Positions 1 through 9,511 are shown, counted from the stretch's first letter. The stretch is DNA of 64,000 bases from Paenibacillus dauci (GCF_000971985.1 NZ_LAQQ01000005.1:62001-126000), one strand, 5' to 3'. Program-made: numbers and translations. Notes: generated by a model not told the origin, from the letters alone.

Positions 1-70
1 GTGAACTCATTTCCTCCAGCTTGCGTGAACCTGCGATAATTACCTTTTTCCCGTCCATAGCCTTTGTCAT
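1..70 (-). CDS. N-terminal fragment, probably uroporphyrinogen-III synthase
   Basis: Only the first 23 codons lie in the window; the gene continues beyond base 1. The ATG at 68-70 is preceded (on the minus strand) by AGGGGGA at a good distance. The fragment has a short polar start followed by KKVIIAGSRKLEEM, which resembles the N-terminus of Paenibacillus HemD-type uroporphyrinogen-III synthases (haem biosynthesis, cytoplasmic). The match is from memory over very few residues, so the name is tentative. Another Rossmann-like enzyme is possible. Confidence 0.45.
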   Translation of the reverse strand, partial: MTKAMDGKKVIIAGSRKLEEMSS

Positions 71-139
71 GTTAATCCCCCTGTATCGCTCTGTCTATCC
101 TTTTTACCCATTTTACTTTTATATTATAGCTGGCTAATC

Positions 140-757
140 TCAGCTTGGTCGGTCAACGCTGAATTGCTGCGCCAAGCCTGCATAGTTGTTGCCTGCAAGA
201 CGTGCCACAGGCTTCAGCTGCTCGGTGAGAATATACATATGATCATGGTCGATTACCGTTTCGTCAAAATGGTAACAGAGAACTCGCACTAGCAGCAGAT
301 CCTGTACGATGATTCCCTCATCATTGGTAATGGCTACATGCTGATCGAGCTGGCATTCATAACGTACCAGAGCTTCACGAATTCCCGGTACAGCCACTTT
401 GTCACTCGGTAGGGTGTGTAGATCTGTCAGATCGAGTTCACTCTGATCCGGTGGCAGACTGGCTGCTGTATGATTCATCTGCTCGGTCATTTCTTCATGA
501 ACAATATGGATAACCAGTTCCTTGCTGTTCATAATATTGCGCGTGGTATCTTTCATCTGTCCCTGTTTACGAGCAATGGAGACCGATAGAATCGGAGGAT
601 CGGAAGCTACAATATTGAAATAGCTAAAAGGAGCAATATTGAGCACCCCTGTTTCCGAGAGGCTGGTGACCATAGCAATCGGTCTTGGGACAACCGAGCC
701 TGTGAGCAGCTTGTAATTTTCAATGGTAGAGATAGATTCAGCGTGTATAGTTATCAT
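140..757 (-). CDS. flavin reductase-like (FMN-binding split barrel) protein
   Basis: A 205-aa cytoplasmic protein of the flavin reductase-like domain family (FMN-binding split barrel). The N-terminal half has the family's typical blocks: LLTGSVVPRPIAMVTS near residue 20, then NIAPFSYFNIVASDPPILSVS, which line the flavin site. Members bind FMN and either reduce flavin with NAD(P)H or act as uncharacterised flavoproteins; the substrate cannot be told from sequence. GGAGG sits 7 bases before the ATG. It is transcribed alone and points towards the fragment at the window edge. Confidence 0.8.
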   Translation of the reverse strand: MITIHAESISTIENYKLLTGSVVPRPIAMVTSLSETGVLNIAPFSYFNIVASDPPILSVSIARKQGQMKDTTRNIMNSKELVIHIVHEEMTEQMNHTAASLPPDQSELDLTDLHTLPSDKVAVPGIREALVRYECQLDQHVAITNDEGIIVQDLLLVRVLCYHFDETVIDHDHMYILTEQLKPVARLAGNNYAGLAQQFSVDRPS

Positions 758-1132
758 ATTTATTCCTCCTCGGATAGTAGGGTTTATTTTCTTTACTATA
801 TCCTAAATGATACGCAAAGACGATGGATATGCACTACCAAACAGGCAATTTTGGCATTACATCTATTATTTATACATTATATACGACATGCATACAGTAA
901 TAGATCTTACCCTTATCCATAATAGATGTTTGTATACTACCTGCATGTAGGACAGTATGACTCAGCCAATAAAGGTATAATCAAATGCCCCGTCACTCCT
1001 GTTAAGAGATGACGGGGCATGGATAGATCTACCGGCATAACCGGTTTAGAATATCAGATTGTTCAATAGTCGGATTCGTTCAGACTCGAACGTATTCAAA
1101 GCTTTTATCAAATCATTATCAGTCTGTTCCTA
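758..1132. other. intergenic region
   Basis: 375 bases between the flavin reductase-like gene and the end of the MFS gene. Apart from the hairpin at 985-1020 I see no reading frame with a ribosome binding site and no RNA gene. Confidence 0.6.
985..1020 (-). terminator. terminator-like hairpin after the tetR-MFS operon
   Basis: An 11-bp perfect stem (ATGCCCCGTCA with TGACGGGGCAT) closes a 14-base loop. On the minus strand it lies downstream of the MFS gene and is followed by a T-rich but interrupted run, so it is a plausible, not textbook, intrinsic terminator. Confidence 0.6.
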
Positions 1133-2620
1133 TTAATGCATAGGACCTTGTCCAGCTTGTTTGCCGATCTGTACACGACGTACAAAGAAAGAACATACCA
1201 GACCCAACACTGCCAGTACAAGAGCAAAAACAAAGGCATGCTGTATACCGGTAGTGAAGCCAGCCATTTGATTCTCCGGACTTTGTGGATTGGCTACACG
1301 GCTCAGGTAACCGGTCTGTCCAGCACTCAAAATGCTGACTGCCAGTGCAGTACCGATAGCACCTGCCACCTGCTGCAATGTATTCATAATGGCTGTACCA
1401 TGCGGATAATACTCACTTGGCAGTTGATTCAGACCATTGGTCTGTGCAGGCATCATGATCATGGAGATACCGACCATCATGAACAAATGCATGGCAACGA
1501 TCATACCGACCGGTGTATTGGCATTGATGCCTGTATACATAAACAGGATCACTGACACGACGGCCAGACCAATAATAACGAGCCATTTGGGACCAAATTT
1601 ATCGAACAGTCGGCCCATAATCGGTGACAGCAGTCCGTTGAGCAGACTACCTGGCAGCAGTACAAGACCTGCTGCGAGTGCTGTCAGTGCCATACCCTGC
1701 TGCAGATACATAGGCAGGATCAGCATGGATGACAGAATAATCATCATACAGATGAAGACCAGGATCAAACCAATAGTGAACATTGGATAACGGAATGCCC
1801 GTAGATTCATAACCGGTTGTTCCATACGCAGCTGACGGATACTGAATATCAGCAGTGATACTCCACCGATCAGCAGAGCAGCAATAACGACCGGACTCGT
1901 CCAGCCGCCGCCTTGTCCATGGCCACCAGCACTACTGAATCCATATACGATACCGCCAAAGCCCAGTGTGGACAGAATAATCGACAGGATATCGATTTTT
2001 GGCTTAGTCAATTTGGAAATGTTCGGCAGGAACAATAATCCACAGACGAGAGAAATAATAAAGAACGGCAGCGAAATCCAGAAGATCCAGTGCCATGTCA
2101 GATTAGCCAGAATCAGACCGGAAATAGCAGGTCCACTCGCTGGTGCGAACATGATAACAAGTCCGATCAATCCCATAGCCGAACCACGTTTCTCAATGGG
2201 GAAAATAACCAGAATAGTATTAAACATCAACGGAAGCAGTAATGCTGTACCTACCGCCTGCAGTACGCGTGCTACCATTAATATTTCAAAACTTGGTGCC
2301 ATTGCAGCTACAATCGTGCCTGCAATCGAGAAAATAAGTGAAGTCGTAAATAATTGTCTGGTAGAAAACCATTGCAGCAGCAGCCCTGAAATAGGTACCA
2401 GAATACCCATTACAAGCAGATAACCGGTAGTTAACCATTGAATCGTCGTCGGTCCTACCTCCAGCAGTTTCATAAGCGGCGTAATGGCCACGTTCAACGC
2501 TGTTTCACTGAATAATCCGATAAATCCGCTTAACAGCATGGCGAACAAGATCGGCAGTACTTTGTATTGTTTGGTTTCTTGTTGGTCCTCTACTGGACCT
2601 GTCTTCATGGGTACGTCCAC
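1133..2620 (-). CDS. MFS multidrug efflux transporter, DHA2 (EmrB/QacA, LmrB-like)
   Basis: A 495-aa integral membrane protein of the 14-helix DHA2 family of drug:H+ antiporters. Hydrophobic segments alternate along the whole length; the antiporter region around residues 140-170 and the large repeat structure fit LmrB/EmrB proteins (about 480-500 aa). The GTG start at 2618-2620 has AAAGGAGG 8 bases upstream. It follows the TetR gene by 34 bases on the same strand, as in the Bacillus lmrA-lmrB pair, so it is probably induced when a drug ligand releases the TetR repressor. The substrate is not predictable. Confidence 0.85.
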   Translation of the reverse strand: MDVPMKTGPVEDQQETKQYKVLPILFAMLLSGFIGLFSETALNVAITPLMKLLEVGPTTIQWLTTGYLLVMGILVPISGLLLQWFSTRQLFTTSLIFSIAGTIVAAMAPSFEILMVARVLQAVGTALLLPLMFNTILVIFPIEKRGSAMGLIGLVIMFAPASGPAISGLILANLTWHWIFWISLPFFIISLVCGLLFLPNISKLTKPKIDILSIILSTLGFGGIVYGFSSAGGHGQGGGWTSPVVIAALLIGGVSLLIFSIRQLRMEQPVMNLRAFRYPMFTIGLILVFICMMIILSSMLILPMYLQQGMALTALAAGLVLLPGSLLNGLLSPIMGRLFDKFGPKWLVIIGLAVVSVILFMYTGINANTPVGMIVAMHLFMMVGISMIMMPAQTNGLNQLPSEYYPHGTAIMNTLQQVAGAIGTALAVSILSAGQTGYLSRVANPQSPENQMAGFTTGIQHAFVFALVLAVLGLVCSFFVRRVQIGKQAGQGPMH

Positions 2621-2654
2621 GATCCCATCCTCCTTTGGTCTCTCTCTGTTTTGT

Positions 2655-3242
2655 TTAGTGATTCATGCTTGCGCTCTTCATAACAACAGACAAATAATCC
2701 GCTGCTGTGAGCATCGGTTCCTTACTCTGATTGGTCAGACCAATAATCAGAGCCCCCTCCATCATCGAGATCATCAGCAGTGCAGCCTCTTTTGCTTTTT
2801 GCTTGGAAGCTCCCTCCTGTTCGAGATGTTCCGCAATAATCTGCTGCCAATCGGCAAACACGCTCTGACAGGCCTGCCGCAACTTATCGCTGATACATGA
2901 TGTCTCTACTGCCGCCCAGAAGCTAAAAGGCAAAAACCCGGTATACCCCGCCTTCTCCGCATCCTCAGCCGTTTGATGAATAAAATAGCGAATCGCATCT
3001 CCTGTATTATCATGCATGTCAAAAGTCTCTTTGAATTTCCCCAGAATATACTGATTGGTTTTCTGGATACATTCATGAGCAAGCTCTTCTTTGCCATGCG
3101 GAAAATAATGATATAGCGAACCTTTCGGCGTCTCACTCTCTTTAATGATCTGGCTAAGACCGGTAGCATGATATCCCTGGGAAAAGAAAAGTCTAGCGGC
3201 TGTATCGAGAATCAGCTGTCTGGCATTCGACTTTTCGCTCAC
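2655..3242 (-). CDS. TetR-family repressor, LmrA/YxaF-like
   Basis: A 195-aa regulator with an N-terminal TetR helix-turn-helix (ARLFFSQGYHATGLSQI, then PKGSLYHYFPHGKEEL), diagnostic of the LmrA/YxaF branch, and a C-terminal ligand-binding helical domain. I prefer the GTG at 3240-3242, which has AAGGA about 10 bases upstream; an in-frame GTG at 3258-3260 would add six residues but lacks a ribosome binding site. It is the first gene of a two-gene operon with the MFS pump and probably represses itself and the pump through the site at about 3263-3290. Confidence 0.85.
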   Translation of the reverse strand: MSEKSNARQLILDTAARLFFSQGYHATGLSQIIKESETPKGSLYHYFPHGKEELAHECIQKTNQYILGKFKETFDMHDNTGDAIRYFIHQTAEDAEKAGYTGFLPFSFWAAVETSCISDKLRQACQSVFADWQQIIAEHLEQEGASKQKAKEAALLMISMMEGALIIGLTNQSKEPMLTAADYLSVVMKSASMNH

Positions 3243-3262
3243 AAGAATCACATCCTTCACAT

Positions 3263-3290
3263 TAATTATAACGATCGGTCTATATAATTA
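3263..3290 (-). promoter_or_regulatory. putative LmrA/YxaF-type operator
   Basis: Minus-strand sequence ATATAGACCGATCGTTATA lies just upstream of the tetR gene. It resembles the operator recalled for Bacillus subtilis LmrA and YxaF (ATAGACCRGTC followed by A/T-rich bases). The position fits autorepression of the operon. It is a resemblance, not a computed match. Confidence 0.55.
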
Positions 3291-3446
3291 AAGCTTTTTC
3301 AAAACAGATTGTCAATAACTATAAAATGGTAATTGATTTTCTCCGATGATACCTTAACAGCTTTTTTACTTTTTTCAGATAGAGCTGCTGCATTTTCTCT
3401 CATTCAGAATACAATCTGATGAACATGGAAATACACATCGAACGAT

Positions 3447-3959
3447 CTACCGATCTGCAGGTATTCTTTCTCTTAGCTGCTTGTAAATATGCACGATGTC
3501 ATCCATCGGGATACGCACTAATCCGCTGGATGAAGGCGCTACAAATTCATGAATACCCGGTGTGACAGGCTCCTCCTGAAATCCCCATGGTACCTGCTTG
3601 CGTTGACTGTACTGGGTGTACACACCTTTGCCAACAAAACAGGCAATAGACGGTTGATACAAGGCAAGTTTACGACGAAGTTCCTGTCGGCCCTCCTGGT
3701 ACTCTTCAGGCAGAATATCTTCCGCTCCACGGGTAGGCCTGGAGACGATATTGGTAAATCCGTATCCCAGCTCCAGCAGATCTCCATCCTCTTCGGGATG
3801 ATACAGTCTTGGCGTAATCCCAGACTGATATAGAATCTGCCAGAACCGGTTACGTGGATTGGCATAATGATGTCCTACCTCTCCGGAACGAAGACTCGGG
3901 TTAAAGCCAATAAACAAGATGGAAAGATTGTGCTCCATATGATCTGCAATCGCTGGCAT
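3447..3959 (-). CDS. mug: mismatch-specific DNA glycosylase, Mug/TDG family
   Basis: A 170-aa cytoplasmic base-excision repair enzyme that removes U or T from G:U and G:T mismatches. The active-site block GFNPSLRSGEVGHHYANP near residue 16 carries the family's conserved Asn, and the second block is SSSGLVR near residue 145. The ATG at 3957-3959 is chosen because GGGGTGA lies about 6 bases upstream and the length then matches Mug (about 165-170 aa); upstream in-frame starts would add 20 unconserved residues. It stands alone. Confidence 0.85.
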   Translation of the reverse strand: MPAIADHMEHNLSILFIGFNPSLRSGEVGHHYANPRNRFWQILYQSGITPRLYHPEEDGDLLELGYGFTNIVSRPTRGAEDILPEEYQEGRQELRRKLALYQPSIACFVGKGVYTQYSQRKQVPWGFQEEPVTPGIHEFVAPSSSGLVRIPMDDIVHIYKQLRERIPADR

Positions 3960-4146
3960 AATGTCACCCCATAATATTTTCATCATTTTTTTATCTTTTT
4001 CGACAAAACAACTATACAATATATAAGACTATTGACCGATATATTTATTCAACAAGCAAGAAACACCAAGTCGAAACGACCTCACTTCTGAATATCAAAC
4101 TTAAAATTAAAAATTAAAATTACTATATCGAAAAGGAATGATTAGC

Positions 4147-4602
4147 ATGATTAAATTAAACGAAGAGCAAATTTATGCTGTCCTTCATAAACAACTGAAC
4201 AGAAACTTCCCTGTACAAACAATGGAACTGCAATATCATATCGAAGCCGATGCCCGTCTGATCAATGAAACAGGCAGCGTCTCCCTTACCAATAAACACT
4301 ACTGGGTAAAAGTCATGGACTGCATCTATCCAACACATTCCCGTCCGATCCTGATGAGTGAAATCATCTACTTCCTCAGACAAGAGTACATGGATAGCAC
4401 CATTCGCGTATTCATGGAACAGGATACAGACGGCAAAGTATCTGCTACTGCCGAGATTTCTTTCCAGGATCAAGTTACCCTTGAATCCGAACAGCTCAAA
4501 AGCCTGATCGATCTGGCACTCGTAGTTAAAGACAAGCAATGGTTCGATGAACTTACTGCCAGCTACCTGATGATGAACCGCTCCCTGCCAAGCTCACTGT
4601 AA
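4147..4602 (+). CDS. IDEAL-domain protein
   Basis: A 151-aa cytoplasmic protein. The C-terminus contains LIDLALVVKDKQWFDELTASY, which fits the short IDEAL domain (named for its sequence) found in Firmicute proteins such as YpiB and ComK-associated proteins; its role is not known. The middle is a soluble alpha/beta region I do not recognise. The second ATG (4147) is chosen because AAAAGGA lies 9 bases upstream; the ATG at 4138 directly abuts that sequence. The strong terminator at 4616 follows. Confidence 0.65.
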   Translation: MIKLNEEQIYAVLHKQLNRNFPVQTMELQYHIEADARLINETGSVSLTNKHYWVKVMDCIYPTHSRPILMSEIIYFLRQEYMDSTIRVFMEQDTDGKVSATAEISFQDQVTLESEQLKSLIDLALVVKDKQWFDELTASYLMMNRSLPSSL

Positions 4603-4615
4603 TTGTATATAACCG

Positions 4616-4652
4616 ATACGGGACTTTCCATGGTGGAAAGTCCCGTATTTAT
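4616..4652 (+). terminator. intrinsic terminator
   Basis: A 15-bp perfect stem, ATACGGGACTTTCCA with TGGAAAGTCCCGTAT, on a 3-base loop, followed by TTATATT. It lies 14 bases after the IDEAL-domain gene. Confidence 0.85.
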
Positions 4653-4889
4653 ATTCATTATTTCAAGTGTACCATCCAAATGTAAAAATGAATCTTATAC
4701 TTGTCTTTATTTATATATTTCCTGCAGTGATCGAACAGCAACTCCTAAGCATCCCGGCGGCTAGAACAAAATAAAGCAATTTCAAATGCTTTTATAAAGA
4801 AATGTTGTTATTATGTAAAAGATGGTTGAATAGATAGTAACAATCTTATTCACAAGTCTCATACATACCATATACAAGGAGGAGTTACA

Positions 4890-5312
4890 ATGGGACCTGA
4901 AGATCCATATTCACGCCCACAGGGGAATGGCATGCCACCTTATAATCAGCATGATCCTTATCATCAGCAGTATGGGCCTGTACCCAACAATGGCAAAGCT
5001 ATCGCTGCACTCGTGCTGGGAATTTCATCGATTGTATCGATTATGATTTTTCCTGGAATCGGAATTATCCTTGGCATACTGGCCGTTATTTTTGCCGTTA
5101 TTGCCCTCAAAGAATTGCGCCAGCGTTATCAGCAAGGACGAGGACTCGCAATTGGAGGACTGGTATGCGGTATTATCGGATTTGTCATTCATGCTCTAGT
5201 CGTTCTGTTTATTGTAGTCATTATTGGAGCTTCTCTGGCCAGCTATTCGCCGGTCGGCTCGGATAATTGGGAACCGACCTTTGAACAGGATAGTAATAGC
5301 GACTTCTATTAA
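4890..5312 (+). CDS. DUF4190-type membrane protein
   Basis: A 140-aa protein with a Pro/Tyr/Gln-rich, probably cytoplasmic N-terminus (residues 1-33) and two transmembrane helices (about 37-70 and 88-115) separated by KELRQRYQQGRGLAIGG, the pattern of DUF4190 proteins. Function unknown. AAGGAGGAG precedes the ATG. Its stop codon TAA overlaps the stop codon of the convergent VOC gene in the palindrome TTAA, so the two genes share their last bases and no terminator fits between them. Confidence 0.8.
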   Translation: MGPEDPYSRPQGNGMPPYNQHDPYHQQYGPVPNNGKAIAALVLGISSIVSIMIFPGIGIILGILAVIFAVIALKELRQRYQQGRGLAIGGLVCGIIGFVIHALVVLFIVVIIGASLASYSPVGSDNWEPTFEQDSNSDFY

Positions 5313-6175
5313 ACAGATTCAGTATAAAAAAGAATCCGTATGCCACTGGGATCAGTAACCCAGAGGAATTGTCCTTCTTCATCGGCAGAAATTCCTGCTG
5401 CCCGAACACGTGCTGCGACTTCATCGATGGCTTCGCGGTTGGGCAACTGTAGTGAGTAGTAATCAATACCGGCAGCGTTGGCAGGTGCCTTGGGTGCTCC
5501 GGCGCCTGCCCAGGTATTGAGCCCCATATGGTGGTGGTAGCCACCCGCAGATATAAAAGCTACTGAGCGATTATCGGTTAGCATCATCTCAAAACCAAGT
5601 ACATCTACATAAAATTTGCGTGCTTCAGACAGGTTAGATACATGAAAATGGACATGGCCTATTTTTGTGCCTGCAGGCAGTCCGTTCCACACTTTGCCTT
5701 CAGCCAGCTCCAGCAGTCCTTCTACATCGACTGGCTCTGTACCCATAATAATGTAACCATGCTCATCCTTTTGCCATGTTTCTTTTGGTCGATCGGCATA
5801 AATCTCAATACCGTTATTATCTGGGTCATTCAGATACAATGCTTCGCTGACCAGATGATCGCCCTGTCCAATATTTTGGCGATGCTTTAGCAAATTGCGA
5901 AGTGACAGTCCCAAGCTTACCCGATCTGGCAGCAGAATAGCAAAATGATATAATCCCGCTGCAGACTGTGGAGGTAAAATAATTGCATTGGCAATCTCCT
6001 CGATAATTACGATTGGATGTATACCGTCTGCAGACAAATGGGCAGTCGTTTCATCCTGCTGTAACACCTGTAGACCAATCACTTCTGTATAATAAGCAAT
6101 AGAACGTTCCAGTTGACTGACTTTGATTTTGACCAGACCGATTTCCAGAGCAGGGCTGATTACACTCGTATTCAT
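5309..6175 (-). CDS. VOC-family dioxygenase, CatE/YfiE-like
   Basis: A 288-aa protein with two vicinal-oxygen-chelate domains (about residues 9-130 and 165-285). The second domain has GHVHFHVSNLSEARKFY and GGYHHHMGLNTW, supplying His ligands, and a late Glu in the first domain (NGIEIYAD), as in extradiol catechol 2,3-dioxygenases of the Bacillus CatE type. Such enzymes use Fe(II) to cleave catechols; B. subtilis CatE removes toxic catechol. The substrate here is inferred. AGAGGA precedes the ATG. Convergent overlap with the DUF4190 gene. Confidence 0.75.
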   Translation of the reverse strand: MNTSVISPALEIGLVKIKVSQLERSIAYYTEVIGLQVLQQDETTAHLSADGIHPIVIIEEIANAIILPPQSAAGLYHFAILLPDRVSLGLSLRNLLKHRQNIGQGDHLVSEALYLNDPDNNGIEIYADRPKETWQKDEHGYIIMGTEPVDVEGLLELAEGKVWNGLPAGTKIGHVHFHVSNLSEARKFYVDVLGFEMMLTDNRSVAFISAGGYHHHMGLNTWAGAGAPKAPANAAGIDYYSLQLPNREAIDEVAARVRAAGISADEEGQFLWVTDPSGIRILFYTESV

Positions 6176-6337
6176 AACTTTTTCCTCTTCTCTATATTAA
6201 CTTATTTTTTATAAGTATGTTAACATTTTGTAAGTAACTAATCAAGTTCGATACTGTATCCTATGATCTGATAGACATCTATTTATTTTTGCCTAAATAC
6301 TACAACACCTATCAAACCGATACTTATATCGAACCAC

Positions 6338-6373
6338 AAAAAAGACAGCCTCTTATTGAGAGGCTGTCTTTTT
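6338..6373. terminator. bidirectional-looking terminator
   Basis: Stem GACAGCCTC/GAGGCTGTC with a 7-base loop, flanked by five A on the left and five T on the right, so it could end transcripts in both directions. It serves the minus-strand FnIII-CBM3 gene; the other direction has no nearby gene. Confidence 0.75.
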
Positions 6374-6451
6374 GATTAATCTGCAATACATGGATTAAGA
6401 ATATAACTCATTTCTTTGCATCTATTTACCTGTCTGATCAAGAGCTGTCGA

Positions 6452-7372
6452 TTACTCTTCAGTTACGCCAGGATCTTGTCCCCATACCGGTGCACCTTGA
6501 TAGTACAGTACGATGTGGTTGTTATCGCTCATTGTTGTATTTTCATTGTAAGAGTAGTCAGCTGTACCGGAACCACTCGAACGCTGAATAGTAAAGCTCA
6601 TATCGCCTGTCTCGCCACCAGCAGGGATAATACCTGCTTCAGCATTAAAACGCAGTTCCAGATAGCTATCAGCACCTGTTTGAGGGTCTTCCATATTTAC
6701 GATATATGGCTCTACGTTCTTCGCACCAAAGCTTACATTCCCGATGGAAACGCTCTTGGCTGTCAGATCTTTACCACCTGTAAAGTAATAACGAACACGG
6801 ATATCACTCAGATTTACATCTTCGCTGCCTGTGTTCATGATGTTAACCATTGGACGGATTGCACCGGAAGTGCTGCCGCCAGCTGCAGAACTGGATTGTA
6901 CAACCAGTGACTGGGCTACACTGCCTGTTTGAGCCATTGGAGCAGCAACTACCGGAGTAGACATCTGACTAACCTGGCCGTCACCATAAACTGCGTTTAC
7001 CACATATCCGTATACATTGCCGTTCATTACGGACGTATCTACGTATACAGCATCGGTTACACCTGTAGTATGAACAGTGTACGTATTGGCTGCTACGCTG
7101 TCGTAGGTGTTATTTACAACATTATAACGGCGTACATCATAGCTGGATGCTCCCTGTACAGGCGCCCATGTCAGTACAACCTGCTTGGAACCGGAACGTG
7201 CCTGTACATTGCTTGGTGCAGCAGGTGCAGATGTGTTGGTCCAGGCAATATCGTTGGCTACCACATTACTTTCGATAGCAGCATGCGCGCTTGGCGCTGC
7301 CATAAAACTTCCCCCTGCAGCAAAAATAGAAGCGGCCACCAGAATAGAAGCCTTTTTGGAATAATTGAACAT
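6452..7372 (-). CDS. secreted FnIII-CBM3 protein without a catalytic domain
   Basis: A 306-aa exported protein. The N-terminus is a signal peptide (FNYSKKASILVAASIFAAGG, cleavage after AHA near residue 32). A fibronectin type III domain follows (APAAPSNVQARSGSKQVVLTW, about residues 45-140), then a CBM3 cellulose/chitin-binding domain (TSGAIRPMVNIMNTGSEDVNL to NNHIVLYYQGAPVWGQDP). No glycosidase or LPMO module is present. The ATG at 7370-7372 has GGAGG 10 bases upstream; the upstream in-frame extension would bury the signal peptide. It may anchor or present the cell to polysaccharide, by inference. Confidence 0.85.
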   Translation of the reverse strand: MFNYSKKASILVAASIFAAGGSFMAAPSAHAAIESNVVANDIAWTNTSAPAAPSNVQARSGSKQVVLTWAPVQGASSYDVRRYNVVNNTYDSVAANTYTVHTTGVTDAVYVDTSVMNGNVYGYVVNAVYGDGQVSQMSTPVVAAPMAQTGSVAQSLVVQSSSAAGGSTSGAIRPMVNIMNTGSEDVNLSDIRVRYYFTGGKDLTAKSVSIGNVSFGAKNVEPYIVNMEDPQTGADSYLELRFNAEAGIIPAGGETGDMSFTIQRSSGSGTADYSYNENTTMSDNNHIVLYYQGAPVWGQDPGVTEE

Positions 7373-7834
7373 TTCGTAATCTACCTCCATATTGTATAAG
7401 TTTGGTTGTGTGCGGGTCATGCTGTTAAGTATTTGGCTCAGTATCTCTATGTCGGGATCTGCTTCTCTCCTCCTTTGTCTGTTCTTCACCTTGAATCGAG
7501 CAGCATTCTCTACGGATAACTGCCCAAGTATTGAGCCCGGTGAAAGATTATTAAACAGTAATATAGCAAACAAAACACCTAGCAAGCTCAAATTATAACA
7601 TTTTTGTTACCACTTGAAGATAGACAGCAAGTTCTAATCGTCAATAAAACGACAATTCCATAAGTCCTACTCCTGCGGGATTTGGGGCATAATAGAGTAG
7701 TTGAGCTGTACATGTTCATTTTCATATGTACCTAGACTGTGTATTTTGTACTATATTTGGTTTCTATTTTATCCTGTTATTTTTTGCTTAATGAAAAAAT
7801 CCAGATGGAATATTTATATATCAAGGGAGAGATA

Positions 7835-9511
7835 ATGTTGCGTTTGAGATCTGATTCTGCGTCTTTTCGACCTGTACAACCATTTTCTTATAAGTCCATC
7901 AGTCTGTTTATCCTGCTTATGGCTGTCCTGCTGCTTGGAGGCTGCAGTCAATCATCAGGTGATAACCAGCAGCCTGTTGCCCATTCTCCGGCTTCAGATA
8001 CCTCTATGTCCGATCATTCCATGAATATGGATCATAGTGCTCATATGGGGACTACAGCTGCAGTACCAGAAGGCAGTATCACTGCCAAGCCTGCTGATGT
8101 TACTACCAAGCAGCAAATACTTACCGCCAAGGAAATCACCCTTACCGCCCGCAAAGCCCATTTGGAAATTGAGAAAGGCAAATATTTGCCGGTCTGGACA
8201 TTCAATGGTTCGGTTCCAGGTCCACAGATTGAAGTAACCCAAGGAGATATCGTTACGGTTCATCTTAAAAATGAACTCGATGTTCCGGTATCCATTCATT
8301 TTCATGGTATTGTACTGCCTGTTGCTATGGATGGAGTTCCAGGCGTCACTCAGGATGCAGTTCAACCTGGACAAACATTTACGTATACATTCAAGGCACT
8401 TCATGCCGGCACTTACTGGTACCATTCGCATCAGGACAGCCTTAATCAGATTGGTAAAGGATTATACGGCACCTTTATTGTCAAAAAGAAAAATGCAGTC
8501 CCCGCAGATGTAGATCGTACACTTGTGCTGGATGAATGGAATGATCCCAATACCCATGCGCCTGACCGGGAAGCCAATACAGCAGCGCTCAGCAGCAATA
8601 TGGGGATGTATAATATCTATACGATTAATGGACGCAGTGGCAGTTATATAGAACCTGTGCGTGTCCACACCGGTGATCGGGTGCGTCTGAGATTCGTTAA
8701 TGCAGGAAATATGACTCAGGTGCTGTATATCAATCAACCAGCGTATCGTGTAGTGTCGACAGACGGCGAAGATATCAATGAGCCCCAGACACTCAGCCAT
8801 GGACTGCTGCGAATTGCTCCCGGTGAACGATATGATGTGGCATTTACGGCTGATCAGACAGGAGTACAGGTAATCGGCGCTGTCGGTGATTCCGATTTTG
8901 CCCGTTCCATGCGTATCCCTGTCGTTACGAAGACGTCTGCCTCGACGCTTAGTGACCAGCAAGTAAATGATCAGGTAAACAACCAGCAGAACAAATTGAC
9001 TACCCAGACCGTCTCCAAATGGCCTGAACTTGATCTGACCCATTATGGCCAAGCTGCTCCATCGCAGTTCAATCTGAAGCAAAGCTATGACCGGGATTAT
9101 CGGATGACTCTGAATATGGGAGTCAGCAATGGGCAGACTGCCTATACAATCAATGGCCAAGCGTATCCCAAAGCGGACAATATGGATGTCAAAACAGGTG
9201 ATACAGTGAAGATTACGATGACGAATGAATCCGTGAATGAAGATCATCCCATGCATTTGCACGGTCATATTTTCCAGGTATTGTCCAAAAATGGTCAGCC
9301 GCTTACCGGCTCTCCTCTCTGGAAAGATACACTTAATGTACGTCCGGGCGAAACCTATGTGGTTGCCCTGAAAGCCGATAATCCGGGAATCTGGATGTTC
9401 CATTGTCATGAACTGCATCATGCTACAATGGGAATGATGATTGATCTAGTCTATGAGGACTATGTCTCTACCTACAAACCTAATCCGCAGGTTAACAATA
9501 TCTCCGAGTAA
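7835..9511 (+). CDS. multicopper oxidase lipoprotein
   Basis: A 558-aa lipoprotein: lipobox LLLGGC near residue 35, then a His/Met-rich linker (SMSDHSMNMDHSAHMG) typical of copper-handling proteins, then a three-cupredoxin laccase-like fold. All copper motifs are present: HFHG (H155, H157), WYHSHQD, HPMHLHGH (H471, H474, H476) and HCHELHHATMGM with C524 and axial M534. It is expected to oxidise Cu(I), metals or phenols outside the membrane. The ATG at 7835 is preceded by AAGGGAG; an upstream in-frame start lacks one. Transcribed alone; the hairpin at 9564 ends it. Confidence 0.9.
   Translation: MLRLRSDSASFRPVQPFSYKSISLFILLMAVLLLGGCSQSSGDNQQPVAHSPASDTSMSDHSMNMDHSAHMGTTAAVPEGSITAKPADVTTKQQILTAKEITLTARKAHLEIEKGKYLPVWTFNGSVPGPQIEVTQGDIVTVHLKNELDVPVSIHFHGIVLPVAMDGVPGVTQDAVQPGQTFTYTFKALHAGTYWYHSHQDSLNQIGKGLYGTFIVKKKNAVPADVDRTLVLDEWNDPNTHAPDREANTAALSSNMGMYNIYTINGRSGSYIEPVRVHTGDRVRLRFVNAGNMTQVLYINQPAYRVVSTDGEDINEPQTLSHGLLRIAPGERYDVAFTADQTGVQVIGAVGDSDFARSMRIPVVTKTSASTLSDQQVNDQVNNQQNKLTTQTVSKWPELDLTHYGQAAPSQFNLKQSYDRDYRMTLNMGVSNGQTAYTINGQAYPKADNMDVKTGDTVKITMTNESVNEDHPMHLHGHIFQVLSKNGQPLTGSPLWKDTLNVRPGETYVVALKADNPGIWMFHCHELHHATMGMMIDLVYEDYVSTYKPNPQVNNISE

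Noticed and set aside
8462-9421. 319-codon frame on the minus strand
   Set aside because: Antisense to the multicopper oxidase gene, which has full copper motifs; no family features.
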